Shown: in pieces, positions 8,998 to 18,187 of the stretch
How the letters are laid out: each line of letters starts with the position of its first letter
Numbering within the stretch: position 1 is the first letter of the stretch
Assembly: GCF_002949795.1 (NCBI RefSeq)
Contig: NZ_CP026692.1
Coordinates: 6,556,545-6,620,544 of the forward strand
Origin: Nostoc sp. 'Lobaria pulmonaria (5183) cyanobiont'
GTDB lineage: Bacteria; Cyanobacteriota; Cyanobacteriia; Cyanobacteriales; Nostocaceae
Length of the DNA stretch: 64,000 nucleotides
Direction: 5' to 3'
Made by a program: the position numbers and the translations under genes
The notes under the pieces: model-generated
The model's input: the letters and a program-made list of their open reading frames with translations, nothing else
The model's database searches: none
What the model was told of the DNA's origin: nothing

Positions 8998-9423
8998 CTA
9001 TTGGACTAATTCGGGTAAAGTAGCTTCTAACTTCAGACAGTTGGCACCATTAACCTGCAACTTGTAATCTACTTTATCCATGAGACGATTCATAATCAGC
9101 CAACCATAACCACCTTCTTGCTTTTCCATCGGGTTTGGAGCGTAGTAGTTAGACATATCAAAGCCTTCGCCGTAATCCCAAATTTCTAGGGCAAAATCCC
9201 GGTCTTTCACTTCCAAGCGCAGTAAAATCGGTAAATTTGGTTGATCCTTATGGGCATGACGGACTGCATTAGAGTAGGCTTCCACTAAAGCCAGTCTCAA
9301 ACGACTTGATTGCCGCGACCAATCTACAGATTCCCCTAGCTGAATTTTCAAACATCCCAACAACCAGTTTTCAACAATATTCAGAAAATTCAAGTCGCTT
9401 GGTACATGAAGCTCACTTTTCAT
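8998..9423 (-). CDS. RsbW-like anti-sigma factor / serine kinase (HATPase_c)
   Basis: A 141-residue GHKL ATPase-fold protein. The N box is LALVEAYSNAVRHAHK, the G1 box is EIWDYGEGFDMSN, and the G2-like segment is GGYGWLIMNRLMD. This is the RsbW/SpoIIAB class, which either holds a sigma factor or phosphorylates an anti-anti-sigma protein. It lies 3 bases after the REC-GAF-SpoIIE phosphatase gene and is surely in one operon with it: kinase and phosphatase would act oppositely on a shared STAS-domain target. That STAS protein is not in the window. Confidence 0.92.
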   Translation of the reverse strand: MKSELHVPSDLNFLNIVENWLLGCLKIQLGESVDWSRQSSRLRLALVEAYSNAVRHAHKDQPNLPILLRLEVKDRDFALEIWDYGEGFDMSNYYAPNPMEKQEGGYGWLIMNRLMDKVDYKLQVNGANCLKLEATLPELVQ

Positions 9424-9426
9424 GAC

Positions 9427-11100
9427 TTACAAAATCTCCAGTGAAAGTATAGTTTGATCGTCTTCTTGAACGTGATTATCTGCCTGGATGCGAGCTAGTA
9501 AATGGTTCAGAGAAAGTGGTTGTTGCTCTTGTTGTAAGAGTTGCCAAAGACCATCTTGATTTAGCATCGAACGGTTCACTGGCTCAACCCCAGCCTCAGT
9601 TGTTCCTGTTGAATTATGATTATTTGATACCATTGCTTCCGTAATTCCATCGCTGGCTAGTAACAATGTGTCTCCAGCAGCGAGAACCAAGCGACCAGAC
9701 TGTGCCTGCCACTTAGGCAAAATCCCCAAAGGAACGCTGCGAACTTTCAGGTAATTGGGATTTTCAGCTAAAGTCGAGCAACGCGACCATAATATTGGAT
9801 AAATATGACCGGCATTAGTGTAGACCAGTTCCTTAGTGCTAGGGGTATAACAAGCTAACACAAGAGTGACAAAATAATTGTTGCTAATTAAATCTTCACT
9901 GAGAGCGTGGTTGAGGTTCTGCATGACCACATTCGGCTCTGCTGGTGTTTCTTGAGATAATTCTCGGCGCAAAACTGAAATAATACTAGCCATAAATAAA
10001 GCTGCTGGGACGCCCTTGCCAGAAACATCACCCACTGCCAACCACAAGTCACCTTTGGGATGGACAAAAACTTCAAAAAAATCGCCTCCGACTTCTCGCG
10101 CCGGATAGCAGCAAGCTTGTACCTTCACACCTTTGATGTCAGGTAAACTTTGGCGTAGCAGGTTGTATTGAATTTGGCGAGCCACCTCTAACTCAGTGTG
10201 AATCTGCTGTTGCTTTTCTTGGAGGCGTTGGTAGAGTTTTGCTTGGGAGAGGGCTAAGGCTGCTTGTTCAGCAACACCTGCAATTAGTTGGATGTCTTCG
10301 TCTTCCCAAGGGCGATCGCGTCCCCATTGGTGCAGGGTTAGCACAGCCAACAGATGCTGATGGTAGCTAAGTGGCACAACTAGGTGATGACCAGGATTAC
10401 CGTTATATATATCTTGAGCAAGTTGATAATGACGGGTTTCCAGCACCTTTTCTATTAAAACACTTGAGTCGAAGAAGCAATCTAATAGATCAGATTTCGG
10501 ATCGCGGTAGAAAAACTCGTCTTGTGTAAGGCGATCGCCCTCTACTGGTTTGAGCAAGCAACTCGTAGCTTCAAATGTTCCTCCAATAGTTGCGACAATT
10601 TTTTGCAGCATACTATCGTAGTCTAAAGATTCCCGAATTGCTGTTGTTACCGCATTAAACAAAGATTCTCGCCGTAGGGCCCGACGTAACTCTTGGGTGC
10701 GCTTCTTAACTAGGCGATATGTATCAGTAGCTTGCTCAACTAAGCTTCTCAGCCGTTCTGGATTCCAGGGTTTGGTAATGTACTTGAATACCTGACCGGA
10801 GTTAATCGCATCTACTAAATCTTCGACATCAGTAAAACCAGTTAACAAAATCCTAATCGTGTCTGGAAAGCGTTCTACGGTGCGACTAAAAAATTCAGTC
10901 CCATTCATTTCTGGCATTCTTTGGTCAGAAATAATTACCGCCATTTCGCCAAATTGATCCAATATCTCCAGAGCACCAAAGGCATGATTGGCTTTATATA
11001 CTTGAAAATCTCGCCTAAAAGTGCGGTAGAGTAAATCTAGGTTATCTGGCTCATCATCTACCACCATGAGTTTAAGTTTGTCCGTACCAATCTCAGCCAT
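9427..11100 (-). CDS. Response regulator with GAF and SpoIIE-type PP2C phosphatase domains
   Basis: A 557-residue protein. Residues 10-125 form a REC receiver with MVVDDEPDNLDLL, the phosphoacceptor Asp in IISDQRMPEMNG, and TKPWNPE as the Lys switch. A GAF domain spans about 155-295 and a coiled-coil linker about 295-325. The SpoIIE/RsbU phosphatase domain (325-557) shows EVGGDFFEVF and LAVGDVSGKGVPAALFMA (metal-binding Asp) and LLLASDGITEAM. It should dephosphorylate an anti-anti-sigma protein when phosphorylated by an unidentified histidine kinase. It is in an operon with the RsbW-like kinase downstream. Confidence 0.94.
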   Translation of the reverse strand: MAEIGTDKLKLMVVDDEPDNLDLLYRTFRRDFQVYKANHAFGALEILDQFGEMAVIISDQRMPEMNGTEFFSRTVERFPDTIRILLTGFTDVEDLVDAINSGQVFKYITKPWNPERLRSLVEQATDTYRLVKKRTQELRRALRRESLFNAVTTAIRESLDYDSMLQKIVATIGGTFEATSCLLKPVEGDRLTQDEFFYRDPKSDLLDCFFDSSVLIEKVLETRHYQLAQDIYNGNPGHHLVVPLSYHQHLLAVLTLHQWGRDRPWEDEDIQLIAGVAEQAALALSQAKLYQRLQEKQQQIHTELEVARQIQYNLLRQSLPDIKGVKVQACCYPAREVGGDFFEVFVHPKGDLWLAVGDVSGKGVPAALFMASIISVLRRELSQETPAEPNVVMQNLNHALSEDLISNNYFVTLVLACYTPSTKELVYTNAGHIYPILWSRCSTLAENPNYLKVRSVPLGILPKWQAQSGRLVLAAGDTLLLASDGITEAMVSNNHNSTGTTEAGVEPVNRSMLNQDGLWQLLQQEQQPLSLNHLLARIQADNHVQEDDQTILSLEIL

Positions 11101-11263
11101 ATTTGACTTGTGTTTTTATATATTTGAATGGCGAGATAATATGATGTTTATCCCACCTAATAAATAAGAGAAAATCAGAGAAGCCATTCACTTTGAAAAT
11201 ATAACTTTTCAAAGTTGTGAGTTTCCCTTGATTATCCTCAATCGATCCACACCAAAATTAAAT

Positions 11264-11989
11264 TTATCCAACTAACCCAGAACGCAAGGCGCGGACTGCT
11301 GCTTGGGTACGGTCATCGGCACATAGCTTATTCAAAATATTACGAACGTGAGTTTTAACAGTGCCAACTGTGATGTAAAGTCTTTCCGCAATTACTGCAT
11401 TACTACAACCTTCGACAATCAACTGTAACACTTCCAATTCCCTTTCTGTCAGGGTGTAAGGTGGAATTTCTTCCAAATTCTCAAAAGAATCTGGGTTAAG
11501 AGCAATAGTCTTAGAATCGACCAAAGCCGATTCCAACTTTTGAGGATTTTGTTGCGCTTGTTGTAATACAATCCGAGCGATCGCTGGATCGATCCAGGCG
11601 TTGCCATTGTAAGTTACTCGCACTGCTTCCAGCAAATTATCGAATTTGATATCTTTCATACAGTAAGAGTCTGCACCAGCAGCAAAAGCTGCCAATACCG
11701 CTTCTTTGTTATCCCGCAGCGTCAAAATTAACACTTTTGTGAGTAGCTGCTGTGCATTAGTAGTAGATTTTACCTCCCGTGTTAATTCAATGCCATCCTT
11801 ATCTGGTAAACCAATATCTACAATTGCAATATCTGGTTGTAGCATTTTTAACATTTTTAGACCCTCAGCAGCATTAGCAGCTTCACCTACAACTTCAATT
11901 TCATCCTTTTGCTGTAGTGCTGTGCGAATACCCACACGAGTTAGGTCATGATCTTCAATCAGAGCGATACGAATTTTACTCATAGCCAA
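11264..11989 (-). CDS. NarL/LuxR-family response regulator
   Basis: A 241-residue two-domain regulator. REC domain: RIALIEDHDLTRVGI with the acidic pair, IAIVDIGLPDKDG with the phosphorylated Asp at about residue 57, and the Thr and Lys switch positions in LILTLRDN and MKDIKF. The C-terminal LuxR-type helix-turn-helix is at about 175-235 (LTERELEVLQLIVEGCSNAVIAERLYI in two helices, then VGTVKTHVRNIL). It binds DNA on phosphorylation. No histidine kinase is adjacent. It precedes the REC-GAF-SpoIIE gene on the same strand with a 163-base gap and may have its own promoter. Confidence 0.94.
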   Translation of the reverse strand: MAMSKIRIALIEDHDLTRVGIRTALQQKDEIEVVGEAANAAEGLKMLKMLQPDIAIVDIGLPDKDGIELTREVKSTTNAQQLLTKVLILTLRDNKEAVLAAFAAGADSYCMKDIKFDNLLEAVRVTYNGNAWIDPAIARIVLQQAQQNPQKLESALVDSKTIALNPDSFENLEEIPPYTLTERELEVLQLIVEGCSNAVIAERLYITVGTVKTHVRNILNKLCADDRTQAAVRALRSGLVG

Positions 11990-12406
11990 CTTCAGCCCGT
12001 TACACTATAACCATAAAGTCGAGTTTCGTGACATATTCCCACACTAACTGCAAGCAGTATAGTGGGGGCTTCTATTCCCGGAACCAGAGTTGCGAGTTGA
12101 GCGTTTTATACTGAGTGAATATTACACTTTAACAAGAAAAGTTGGACTGGTTCAGTCCCAGTACAAGCGCCCAAGATTAATAGACAGATGAGTGAAATTA
12201 ATTATGTATTACCTAAAACCCTTGTATATACTTAGCAGTGCTACGTATATACATTCTTGTTCACTCTTATGTCTATTTAGTTTAATTATGCTTTCTCTCG
12301 TGGCAGGGCAAAGGGGAATCTCTTTTGCCTAAGTTCTAATATAAAAAAATTTGATAAACTTAACATTCATGCAAAATCTGGTGTGAGTATTACTTAAGAA
12401 TAGGCT
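11990..12406. other. Intergenic region between divergent genes
   Basis: No gene seen. It contains AT-rich promoter-like DNA and two short related runs, TTGTATATAC and CTACGTATATACATTC, around 12225-12257. It separates the NarL regulator (minus) from the WecG/TagA transferase (plus). Confidence 0.55.
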
Positions 12407-13162
12407 ATGTCTAACGGCAATCAAGCATTTTCAGTGTTGGGAATACCAGTTCATGTGATGGCTGACTATCCAGGCTGGTTGTTAGAATGCCTGCACACAG
12501 GCAAAGGAACCCATGTCGTAACGCTCAATGCAGAAATGACTATGCAAGCAGAGCGAAATCAATTATTAGCTCAGGTGATTAAAAATGCTGAACTAGTGAT
12601 TCCAGATGGAGCCGGGGTTGTTCTGTATTTACGATGGCTGTTATGGCAAAAAGTGCAGCGTTTTCCAGGGATTGAATTAGCAGAAAAACTTTTGCAAGCC
12701 CTTGGGCAACAAAAGACAGGGGCTAAGATATTTTTCTATGGAGGAGCGCCTGGAGTGGCTGCAAAAACGGCAGATTTTTGGCAGCAGCAAATTCCAGATT
12801 TGAGTATAGTAGGCACTCACTCAGGCTACCATTCCCCAGAAGAAGAAGCACAATTGCGGCAAACTCTGGCTCAATTGCAGCCACAAGTGATTTTTGTCGG
12901 TTTGGGGGTGCCGCGTCAAGAGTTATGGATTGCCGAAAACCGCCATTTGTGTCCTCAAGCAATTTGGATTGGCGTTGGTGGCAGTTTTGATATTTGGTCG
13001 GGAACTAAAACTCGCGCTCCCGCCTGGTTAGGAAATAATAATTTGGAATGGTTGTATCGCCTTTATCAAGAACCTTGGCGCTGGCGAAGGATGTTGGCTT
13101 TGCCAGCATTTGCGGTGAAAGCGTTTGTTTATCGATTGACAGCAAGGGGTGCAATTAGTTAA
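12407..13162 (+). CDS. WecG/TagA/CpsF family glycosyltransferase
   Basis: A 251-residue GT26-family enzyme, the type that adds N-acetylmannosamine or glucose-type residues to lipid-linked sugars for polysaccharide assembly. Visible signs are VTLNAEMTMQAERN near residue 38, the catalytic-loop Asp in LVIPDGAGVVL, IFFYGGAPGVA, VIFVGLGVPRQELWIAEN and WIGVGGSFDIWSG. The C-terminal tail, rich in Trp, Arg and aromatic residues, probably touches the membrane. No other polysaccharide gene is adjacent. The exact sugar cannot be told. Confidence 0.92.
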   Translation: MSNGNQAFSVLGIPVHVMADYPGWLLECLHTGKGTHVVTLNAEMTMQAERNQLLAQVIKNAELVIPDGAGVVLYLRWLLWQKVQRFPGIELAEKLLQALGQQKTGAKIFFYGGAPGVAAKTADFWQQQIPDLSIVGTHSGYHSPEEEAQLRQTLAQLQPQVIFVGLGVPRQELWIAENRHLCPQAIWIGVGGSFDIWSGTKTRAPAWLGNNNLEWLYRLYQEPWRWRRMLALPAFAVKAFVYRLTARGAIS

Positions 13163-13205
13163 GAGTGCTGAGTGCTGAGTTCTGAATTCTGAGTTCTGAG
13201 TTCCA
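13163..13205 (+). repeat. Octamer short tandem repeats (GAGTGCTGA/GAGTTCTGA)
   Basis: Directly after the WecG/TagA stop come six near-identical 8-9 base units of the type GAGTGCTGA or GAGTTCTGA. This is the STRR kind of repeat found in intergenic DNA of heterocystous cyanobacteria. A related array is at 16330-16364. Confidence 0.8.
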
Positions 13206-13270
13206 AGTGTTCTTACTTAGTTAGTATTAAAGTATTGAAAAAATTTTAAATTTTCTTTGTTGAATTTTAA

Positions 13271-13293
13271 ATTCCCAGGCAAAACCTGGGAAT
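13271..13293 (+). terminator. Hairpin between WecG/TagA gene and ftsE
   Basis: A perfect 9-bp inverted repeat ATTCCCAGG/CCTGGGAAT with loop CAAAA, followed by CCTTATTTTG. It may end the upstream transcript or structure the ftsE leader. Confidence 0.55.
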
Positions 13294-13364
13294 CCTTATT
13301 TTGGGGAGAATGTCACATCTAAGCAGGCAAAATGTTTAGTTGTGGTTATGAGGAAAATTTAACA

Positions 13365-14111
13365 ATGCCAGTATTAACAACTCAAGTTAAGAAAGACAAA
13401 TCCTTTCATGGAGAGGACAGTGAAACTCAACAGCACAGTAGCAATACTACTACAAAGGTACAATTGCAATCTGTAACCAAGACTTATACTAACGGCACTC
13501 ACGCCTTATTGAATGCAAATCTTGAGGTAAAAAAGGGAGAATTTCTGTTTATCACGGGGCCAAGTGGTTCTGGTAAATCAACGCTCTTGAAACTGCTGTA
13601 TGGCCAGGAATTACCTACACAGGGAGAAGTGATTGTTGATGAATGTAATGTAGCGGATTTGCGGGGCGATCGCTTGTCATTATTGCGGCGACGGATTGGG
13701 ATTGTGTTTCAAGACTATAAACTCATTACCCAACGAACAGTAGCGGAAAATGTCACTTTTGTGCTGCAAGCTCAAGGGTATACCCGTAAAGAAATTCAAC
13801 GACGTTTAGAACCAACCTTAAAGCTGGTAGGTTTACTGAGTAAAGCTGACTGCTTTCCAGATCAACTGTCTGGGGGAGAGCAGCAACGGGTAAGTATTGC
13901 CCGTGCGATCGTTGGTACACCACCCCTACTGTTGGCCGATGAGCCTACTGGAAATCTCGATGCAGATAATTCCTGGCAAGTAATCCAGATTCTCCAGAAG
14001 TTAAATTCCTTTGGGGCTACGGTAATTGTTACCACCCACGATGAGCAATTGGTACGGCGGTGCAATCATCCGGTAGTGCAAGTTCGTAATGGAAGGCTGT
14101 CTCGAAAATAG
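13365..14111 (+). CDS. ftsE: FtsE-like cell-division ABC ATPase
   Basis: A 248-residue ATPase: Walker [10 protein letters not shown]-loop [19 protein letters not shown], signature LSGGEQQR, Walker [14 protein letters not shown] and H-loop VIVTTHD. The sequence [14 protein letters not shown] is typical of FtsE. FtsE works with the membrane protein FtsX to control peptidoglycan hydrolases at division, but ftsX is not adjacent here. I chose the ATG at 13365 (MPVLTTQV) because GAGGAAAA lies about 10 bases before it. A longer frame begins at 13332. A 30-residue Ser/Thr/Gln-rich N-terminal extension precedes the ATPase core. Confidence 0.87.
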   Translation: MPVLTTQVKKDKSFHGEDSETQQHSSNTTTKVQLQSVTKTYTNGTHALLNANLEVKKGEFLFITGPSGSGKSTLLKLLYGQELPTQGEVIVDECNVADLRGDRLSLLRRRIGIVFQDYKLITQRTVAENVTFVLQAQGYTRKEIQRRLEPTLKLVGLLSKADCFPDQLSGGEQQRVSIARAIVGTPPLLLADEPTGNLDADNSWQVIQILQKLNSFGATVIVTTHDEQLVRRCNHPVVQVRNGRLSRK

Positions 14112-14117
14112 TTATTT

Positions 14118-14145
14118 GTCATTAGTCATTAGTCATTGGTCATTT
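14118..14145 (+). repeat. Heptamer short tandem repeats (TCATTAG)
   Basis: Successive TCATTAG and TCATTGG units lie just after the ftsE stop. They are the same repeat family as the arrays at the surE and pheS starts. Confidence 0.8.
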
Positions 14146-14168
14146 GCAATTGGACTTTGGACAAATAA

Positions 14169-14942
14169 CTAATAAACGTGGTGTTTGACTTTTGCTGATA
14201 CGGGTACGAAAGGTACTGCTGTTTTGGGGGGTAGCACTTGTAGGCGATCGCAGGCTTGTAAACTCTTAAAAGCTGCCTCTCGCACTACAACTTCTTCCTC
14301 TCGACTGAGTAGGAGTTGCAAGCATTGGACAACATCTTGCCGCACTGAAGAATCAACTCGCTTACGACTAATGAATTTAGTTAGTTGATTTAGGGCAATC
14401 AACCGTTTCAATGGATCTTTCTCTGTTAAATTGACCAATAACTGATCGAGATGGTCTTCTTCTCGATTTTCATAGAAGTTGACAATTTGCCATACCAATA
14501 AAATTAAAGTTAACAGGGTTCCCACACCTTGCACAATCGCACCAGCAGCAATCCAGTGACTGTGAGAGTCAACCCATATTGCCGCTGCCATGTAAGTGCT
14601 GACAGTAGCAATACCACCACTGATAACTGCTAAAGCTAACCGACGATTTGAACTGTTTAAGAAATTACGTATTTTTGACCAGCGCAATTGCCAGTCCCAC
14701 TCCTGCATTGAGTAAACCAATACCATTACTCCAATGCCGATTAAGAGAGCCAGTAGCAGTTTCCAGTTCCACAACAACATGGCAATGATAATTGTCAGGA
14801 ACCCAAGAAAGCCCCCAGGGCCAGAGAAACGTTTAAATGTTTGCTGCTTTATGGCTCCCTTTGTCTTGAATTTTGTCAGCGACCAGTTCCAGTTGGGGAT
14901 TTGGTTGATCAATTGCTGCCAAGAAGACGAAGCCTGTGCCAC
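14169..14942 (-). CDS. Membrane protein with C-terminal HEAT-like repeats
   Basis: A 257-residue protein. Four hydrophobic segments lie at about residues 45-65, 65-82, 103-123 and 131-150. The C-terminal 100 residues form an armadillo/HEAT-like helical part (DHLDQLLVNLTEKDPLKRLI, then VRQDVVQCLQLLLSREEEVV and VREAAFKSLQACDRLQVLPP). HEAT repeats usually mediate protein binding. The start is a GTG at 14942, preceded by AGTAGGTAAA at suitable spacing. It is convergent with ftsE. Similar proteins are, as I recall, conserved in cyanobacteria without known function. Confidence 0.85.
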   Translation of the reverse strand: MAQASSSWQQLINQIPNWNWSLTKFKTKGAIKQQTFKRFSGPGGFLGFLTIIIAMLLWNWKLLLALLIGIGVMVLVYSMQEWDWQLRWSKIRNFLNSSNRRLALAVISGGIATVSTYMAAAIWVDSHSHWIAAGAIVQGVGTLLTLILLVWQIVNFYENREEDHLDQLLVNLTEKDPLKRLIALNQLTKFISRKRVDSSVRQDVVQCLQLLLSREEEVVVREAAFKSLQACDRLQVLPPKTAVPFVPVSAKVKHHVY

Positions 14943-15117
14943 AGTGTTTACCTACTTGATTACGAAATTACCTATTGTATAAGTTTTACTATGGATGAAG
15001 AAAGGATGAAGGCTCAAATCACAAAATGCCCGGTTTTATAGACGGATAGTAGACTAATACAGCACAGCGCAAATAAGATACCATTTTCAATCGCTCAGAG
15101 CAAGGGCATCTTGTACT

Positions 15118-15330
15118 TAAAGAGGCAGGAGGGAGAAGGCAGGAGGCAGGAGGAATCCCCATTAATAAATTCAGGGGAATTTAGTAAGGACGCTGTAAAT
15201 ATGCGCTATACGTCTCGAAATACATATTTTTTTGTTTTTCATAAATAAATTTAGTTGCTCTCAGACCCTTTTGGAAAAGGGAAGAATTATTTTCTAAAAC
15301 CTTCTGCCTCCTGCCTCCTGCCCTCTGCCT
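15118..15330. repeat. Element bounded by inverted purine/pyrimidine repeats
   Basis: On the left (about 15118-15153) lies a run of AGGCAGGAGG-type units. On the right (about 15301-15330) lies the complementary CTGCCTCCTGCCTCCTGCC run. The two arms are imperfect inverted copies of about 30 bases around a 150-base AT-rich middle with no ORF. Other single AGGCAGGAGGCAG copies occur in the window (for example near 19460), so the arms are a dispersed repeat. Confidence 0.5.
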
Positions 15331-15348
15331 TTCTTCGGTAAGTCTTAG

Positions 15349-15951
15349 TTAAAGACAAAAACGAAAGTTATCAAGGGTGAATTGACCATCAAAAGTACAA
15401 AAAGTAACGCTGTAAATGTTATTCACATTTATAGATAATAAGGTATTGGGGGAAATTGGCGAGTCGGAATTGGCAAGATTAGAGCCTGGTAGTGCAGTTT
15501 GAGCGAGTAGTTGCCGATCGCGATCGTAGGCGGAAAGCACTAGCCGTTGCGAACTAGTGACAAAGGCGCTAACTGAGTTAACTGGACGCAAGAAACTAGC
15601 TTCTAAAAATCCGCTTTTGGGCGCTCCCATTAAGACTATTAGCCCTGAATAGGTTGGAAATGCTGGATTTGATGGCTGTATTGCTAGAGAATTGTGAAAA
15701 ATGACTCCCCAACGTTCATATTGGCGCTCTACTGCTTCAAAACACTTCAAGTCTTCTAAGTCTAAACAAATACAAGTAGGTACAGTAAATCTGCTAGCAT
15801 CAAGAACTGGCTCGACCTGACCCCGCCTAGCTGAAGCTTTTATTTCGTTTTGTATATTAAAGTTGTCAAGCGCAAATTTAGGGTCTTCAATCGTTGGTAG
15901 TTTATTTGATTGAAGAGTAGCCTGCTCTACCATGACATCCCGCCTTACCAT
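15349..15951 (-). CDS. Hypothetical protein, beta-rich (200 aa)
   Basis: A 200-residue protein, starting either here or at an internal ATG at 15933 (MVEQATLQ). The body is beta-strand-like: YSGLIVLMGAPKSGFLEASF, VSAFVTSSQRLVLSAYDRD, and it ends with FCTFDGQFTLDNFRF. That closing strand (TLDNFRF) resembles the last strand of jelly-roll, PEP-CTERM-associated domains, but no signal peptide or sorting tail is present. It is probably cytosolic. The function is unknown. A gap of more than 600 bases follows on its 5' side. Confidence 0.7.
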   Translation of the reverse strand: MVRRDVMVEQATLQSNKLPTIEDPKFALDNFNIQNEIKASARRGQVEPVLDASRFTVPTCICLDLEDLKCFEAVERQYERWGVIFHNSLAIQPSNPAFPTYSGLIVLMGAPKSGFLEASFLRPVNSVSAFVTSSQRLVLSAYDRDRQLLAQTALPGSNLANSDSPISPNTLLSINVNNIYSVTFCTFDGQFTLDNFRFCL

Positions 15952-16630
15952 TACTTAGATAATAATCAGATTAGTTATACATTAGAAGCTATCATTTCTA
16001 CATATATTAAGTAGAATTAACAGCTTATTAAAATAAGCGTTTTAACTATTGTTAACGTGTTGACGCTCAAAATTATTTATGGGTTTTTTGATAGACTACC
16101 ATAAAAACTTATGTTGGATTCACCCTGGAACGAGCCTCGCTACCATCAAAAACCCTTATAAAACAGTAATTTCAACGTTCAGTTACTTTATTTTTATGAA
16201 AAAAAGCACCAAATCTTTACAAGTAATCCAGTAATTTTATATCTACTTAATCTGACGCTAGCGAGAAGTCTTAGAATGATTGGTTCGCTGATAATAACAA
16301 TGAGTGAGGAGTTTGAACTAGACACATGAAGAGTGCTGAGTGAAGAGTGCTGAGTGCTGAGTTGAAAAACTACCCGCAAGGGGTGGGGTATCAACCTTCT
16401 CCAGATTATAAGATTCCGCCCACTTGAAGAGCGGGGCATTTACCATAGCACTAAAATACTTAAGTAGTAAAATATACTTAATATTCAGTATTCAGCACTG
16501 AGTCGGTAAACATCTAGGGTGATTAAAGGGGAGGCGGATAAATTATTAAATCTTCTCTTCCTGTGTTTGTGTTCCAGATATCGTGTCTTACTTGTGCCAA
16601 CAAATCACTACAGTCAACAAAAAAATACTT
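15952..16630. other. Intergenic region, AT-rich with octamer repeats
   Basis: No supported gene. It contains the repeat array at 16330-16364 and promoter-like AT-rich DNA on both sides. A minus-strand frame at 16194-16439 overlaps this array and has no good start, so I do not count it as a gene. Confidence 0.55.
16330..16364 (+). repeat. Octamer short tandem repeats (GAGTGCTGA)
   Basis: Four units of GAGTGCTGAGT or GAAGAGTGCTGA, the same family as the array at 13163-13205. Confidence 0.75.
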
Positions 16631-17527
16631 ATGTTTCAACCACTAGGATTTGAACAACGTTCTATAGATACCTCACTAGGTAGAATGGTATATTACACTG
16701 CTACTGGAGCACCTTGGCAGGATGATGGAACTGCCAAAGACGATCGGGAAACTTTGGTATTCCTGCACGGCTTTGGTGGTGGGTCTTCTGCTTATGAGTG
16801 GTCGAAAGTTTATCCGGCTTTTGCGGCTGAATATCGAGTCATTGCGCCAGATTTACTCGGTTGGGGTAGGTCTGAACATCCAGCACGGAGTTATAAGATT
16901 GAGGATTATTTGACCACGATTCGGGAGTTTTTCGAGCAGACTTGTACTGGGCCAGTAACAGCGATCGCTTCTTCTTTGACCGCAGCATTTACAATTCGGG
17001 TAGCGGCAGATCGTCCTGATTTATTCAAGTCTTTAATTCTTACCACCCCCGCCGGACTTTCCGACTTTGGCGAAGACTACTCTCGTAGTTTTTTTGCCCA
17101 GTTAGTTAGCGTTCCCATTGTCGATCGTTTACTTTATAGCACTGGAGTTGCTACTAGTGGTGGTATTCGCGGCTTCTTACAACAACGGCAATTTGCTCAA
17201 TCCAATCGAGTCTACCAGGAAATTGTAGATGCTTATCTACAATCTGCCCAACAGCCTAATGCTGAGTATGCAGCACTGTCCTTTGTACGTGGCGATTTGT
17301 GCTTTGATTTATCTTTTTACATTCAACAATTAACCACTCCCACCGCCATTATTTGGGGACAAAAGTCAGAATTTACAGGGCCCTCAATTGGTCGCCGCCT
17401 TGCCGAAATCAATCCCCAAGCAATCCGATTTTTTCAACAGTTGGAAGATGTCGGATTAACACCACAGTTGGAATTGCCAGCAGTGACAATCGGGTTAATT
17501 CGCAAATTTTTGCCTTTGCTTAATTAA
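16631..17527 (+). CDS. Alpha/beta hydrolase
   Basis: About 298 residues with the alpha/beta hydrolase fold. LVFLHGFGGGSSAYEW carries the oxyanion HG motif, VIAPDLLGWGRSEHP follows, and a nucleophile-elbow position reads AIASSLTAAFTI, where Ser takes the place in the usual GxSxG. The first Gly is replaced by Ala and the last by Leu, so the elbow is unusual. The expected catalytic His near the C-terminus is also unclear (the region reads QLEDVGLTPQLELP). It may be a catalytically altered member. The start at 16631 (MFQPLGFEQ) is preferred to a GTG at 16583. Confidence 0.85.
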   Translation: MFQPLGFEQRSIDTSLGRMVYYTATGAPWQDDGTAKDDRETLVFLHGFGGGSSAYEWSKVYPAFAAEYRVIAPDLLGWGRSEHPARSYKIEDYLTTIREFFEQTCTGPVTAIASSLTAAFTIRVAADRPDLFKSLILTTPAGLSDFGEDYSRSFFAQLVSVPIVDRLLYSTGVATSGGIRGFLQQRQFAQSNRVYQEIVDAYLQSAQQPNAEYAALSFVRGDLCFDLSFYIQQLTTPTAIIWGQKSEFTGPSIGRRLAEINPQAIRFFQQLEDVGLTPQLELPAVTIGLIRKFLPLLN

Positions 17528-17535
17528 CAAGAGTC

Positions 17536-17589
17536 GTAGAGACGCGAAATTGAACTGGGCTTAGTCCTGCTACGCTAACACGTCTCTAC
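17536..17589. repeat. Small inverted-repeat element (GTAGAGACG arms)
   Basis: A 54-base element with 9-bp perfect arms GTAGAGACG and CGTCTCTAC, placed 8 bases after the hydrolase stop. A related hairpin (AGAGACGGCGATTCATCGCG, then TCTCT) occurs at 40311-40336. It is probably a dispersed cyanobacterial repeat that can also act as a terminator. Confidence 0.65.
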
Positions 17590-17653
17590 ATTCTTTTTCA
17601 CCTGATGTTTAATAAGATTGTTAGAAAAAATATTATCAACAAAAGTGACAATA

Positions 17654-18187
17654 TTATTTATCTTTCAATCTGATATCAATGACAGTTGCATTGAAGTTGT
17701 AGTCAAAGCCTTCTAACTCAAATGGCATCCCAATTTTCACTTTACTGTTACCCAAAACTGGCCCACTTTCAGTAACTTGGGCTTTGCCATCTAAAGTCAA
17801 AAGAAAATCTGCACTATAATTGTTTCTTTTTGGATCTGGCAGTTCTTTAACAGTACCATCTGGTTGGAAGACATTGATTGTTCTAGGTAGCTGTTGAATA
17901 GATTTAATTTCAATCTGTCCGTATGGTTGATTGCGGATAATTACATTAGTTTTTTCACCCTTTTTTAAACCATTGTCGATTAATTTTTCCGGGTCACGTA
18001 CATTCAAACCACGAACTACTAAGTCTACTTCTATAGGTACTGTTTTCGCACCGACTTGGGCAACGGAACCAGAAGTGCCAGGAAAAACAAAGATGCCAAA
18101 GATAACTAGCAAAATTACCAGCGCCGCACCTAAATCTAGAAGATTGATTTTGCCAAACAAGCGACCTTTTGAATCTAAAATAGCCAT
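17654..18187 (-). CDS. DUF4330 domain-containing protein
   Basis: A 177-residue cyanobacterial protein. After SKGRLFGKINLLDLG it has one transmembrane helix (about residues 17-35, ALVILLVIFGIFVF). The rest is a beta-rich soluble domain: TVPIEVDLVVRGLNVRDPEKLI, VIIRNQPYGQIEIKSI, then YSADFLLTLDGKA. This is the DUF4330 pattern. It is probably anchored with its body outside the cytoplasm. The role is unknown. It lies convergent to the alpha/beta hydrolase. Confidence 0.88.
   Translation of the reverse strand: MAILDSKGRLFGKINLLDLGAALVILLVIFGIFVFPGTSGSVAQVGAKTVPIEVDLVVRGLNVRDPEKLIDNGLKKGEKTNVIIRNQPYGQIEIKSIQQLPRTINVFQPDGTVKELPDPKRNNYSADFLLTLDGKAQVTESGPVLGNSKVKIGMPFELEGFDYNFNATVIDIRLKDK

Noticed and set aside
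16194-16439. 81-residue minus-strand ORF
   Set aside because: It runs across the octamer repeat array and lacks a start site or recognisable content.
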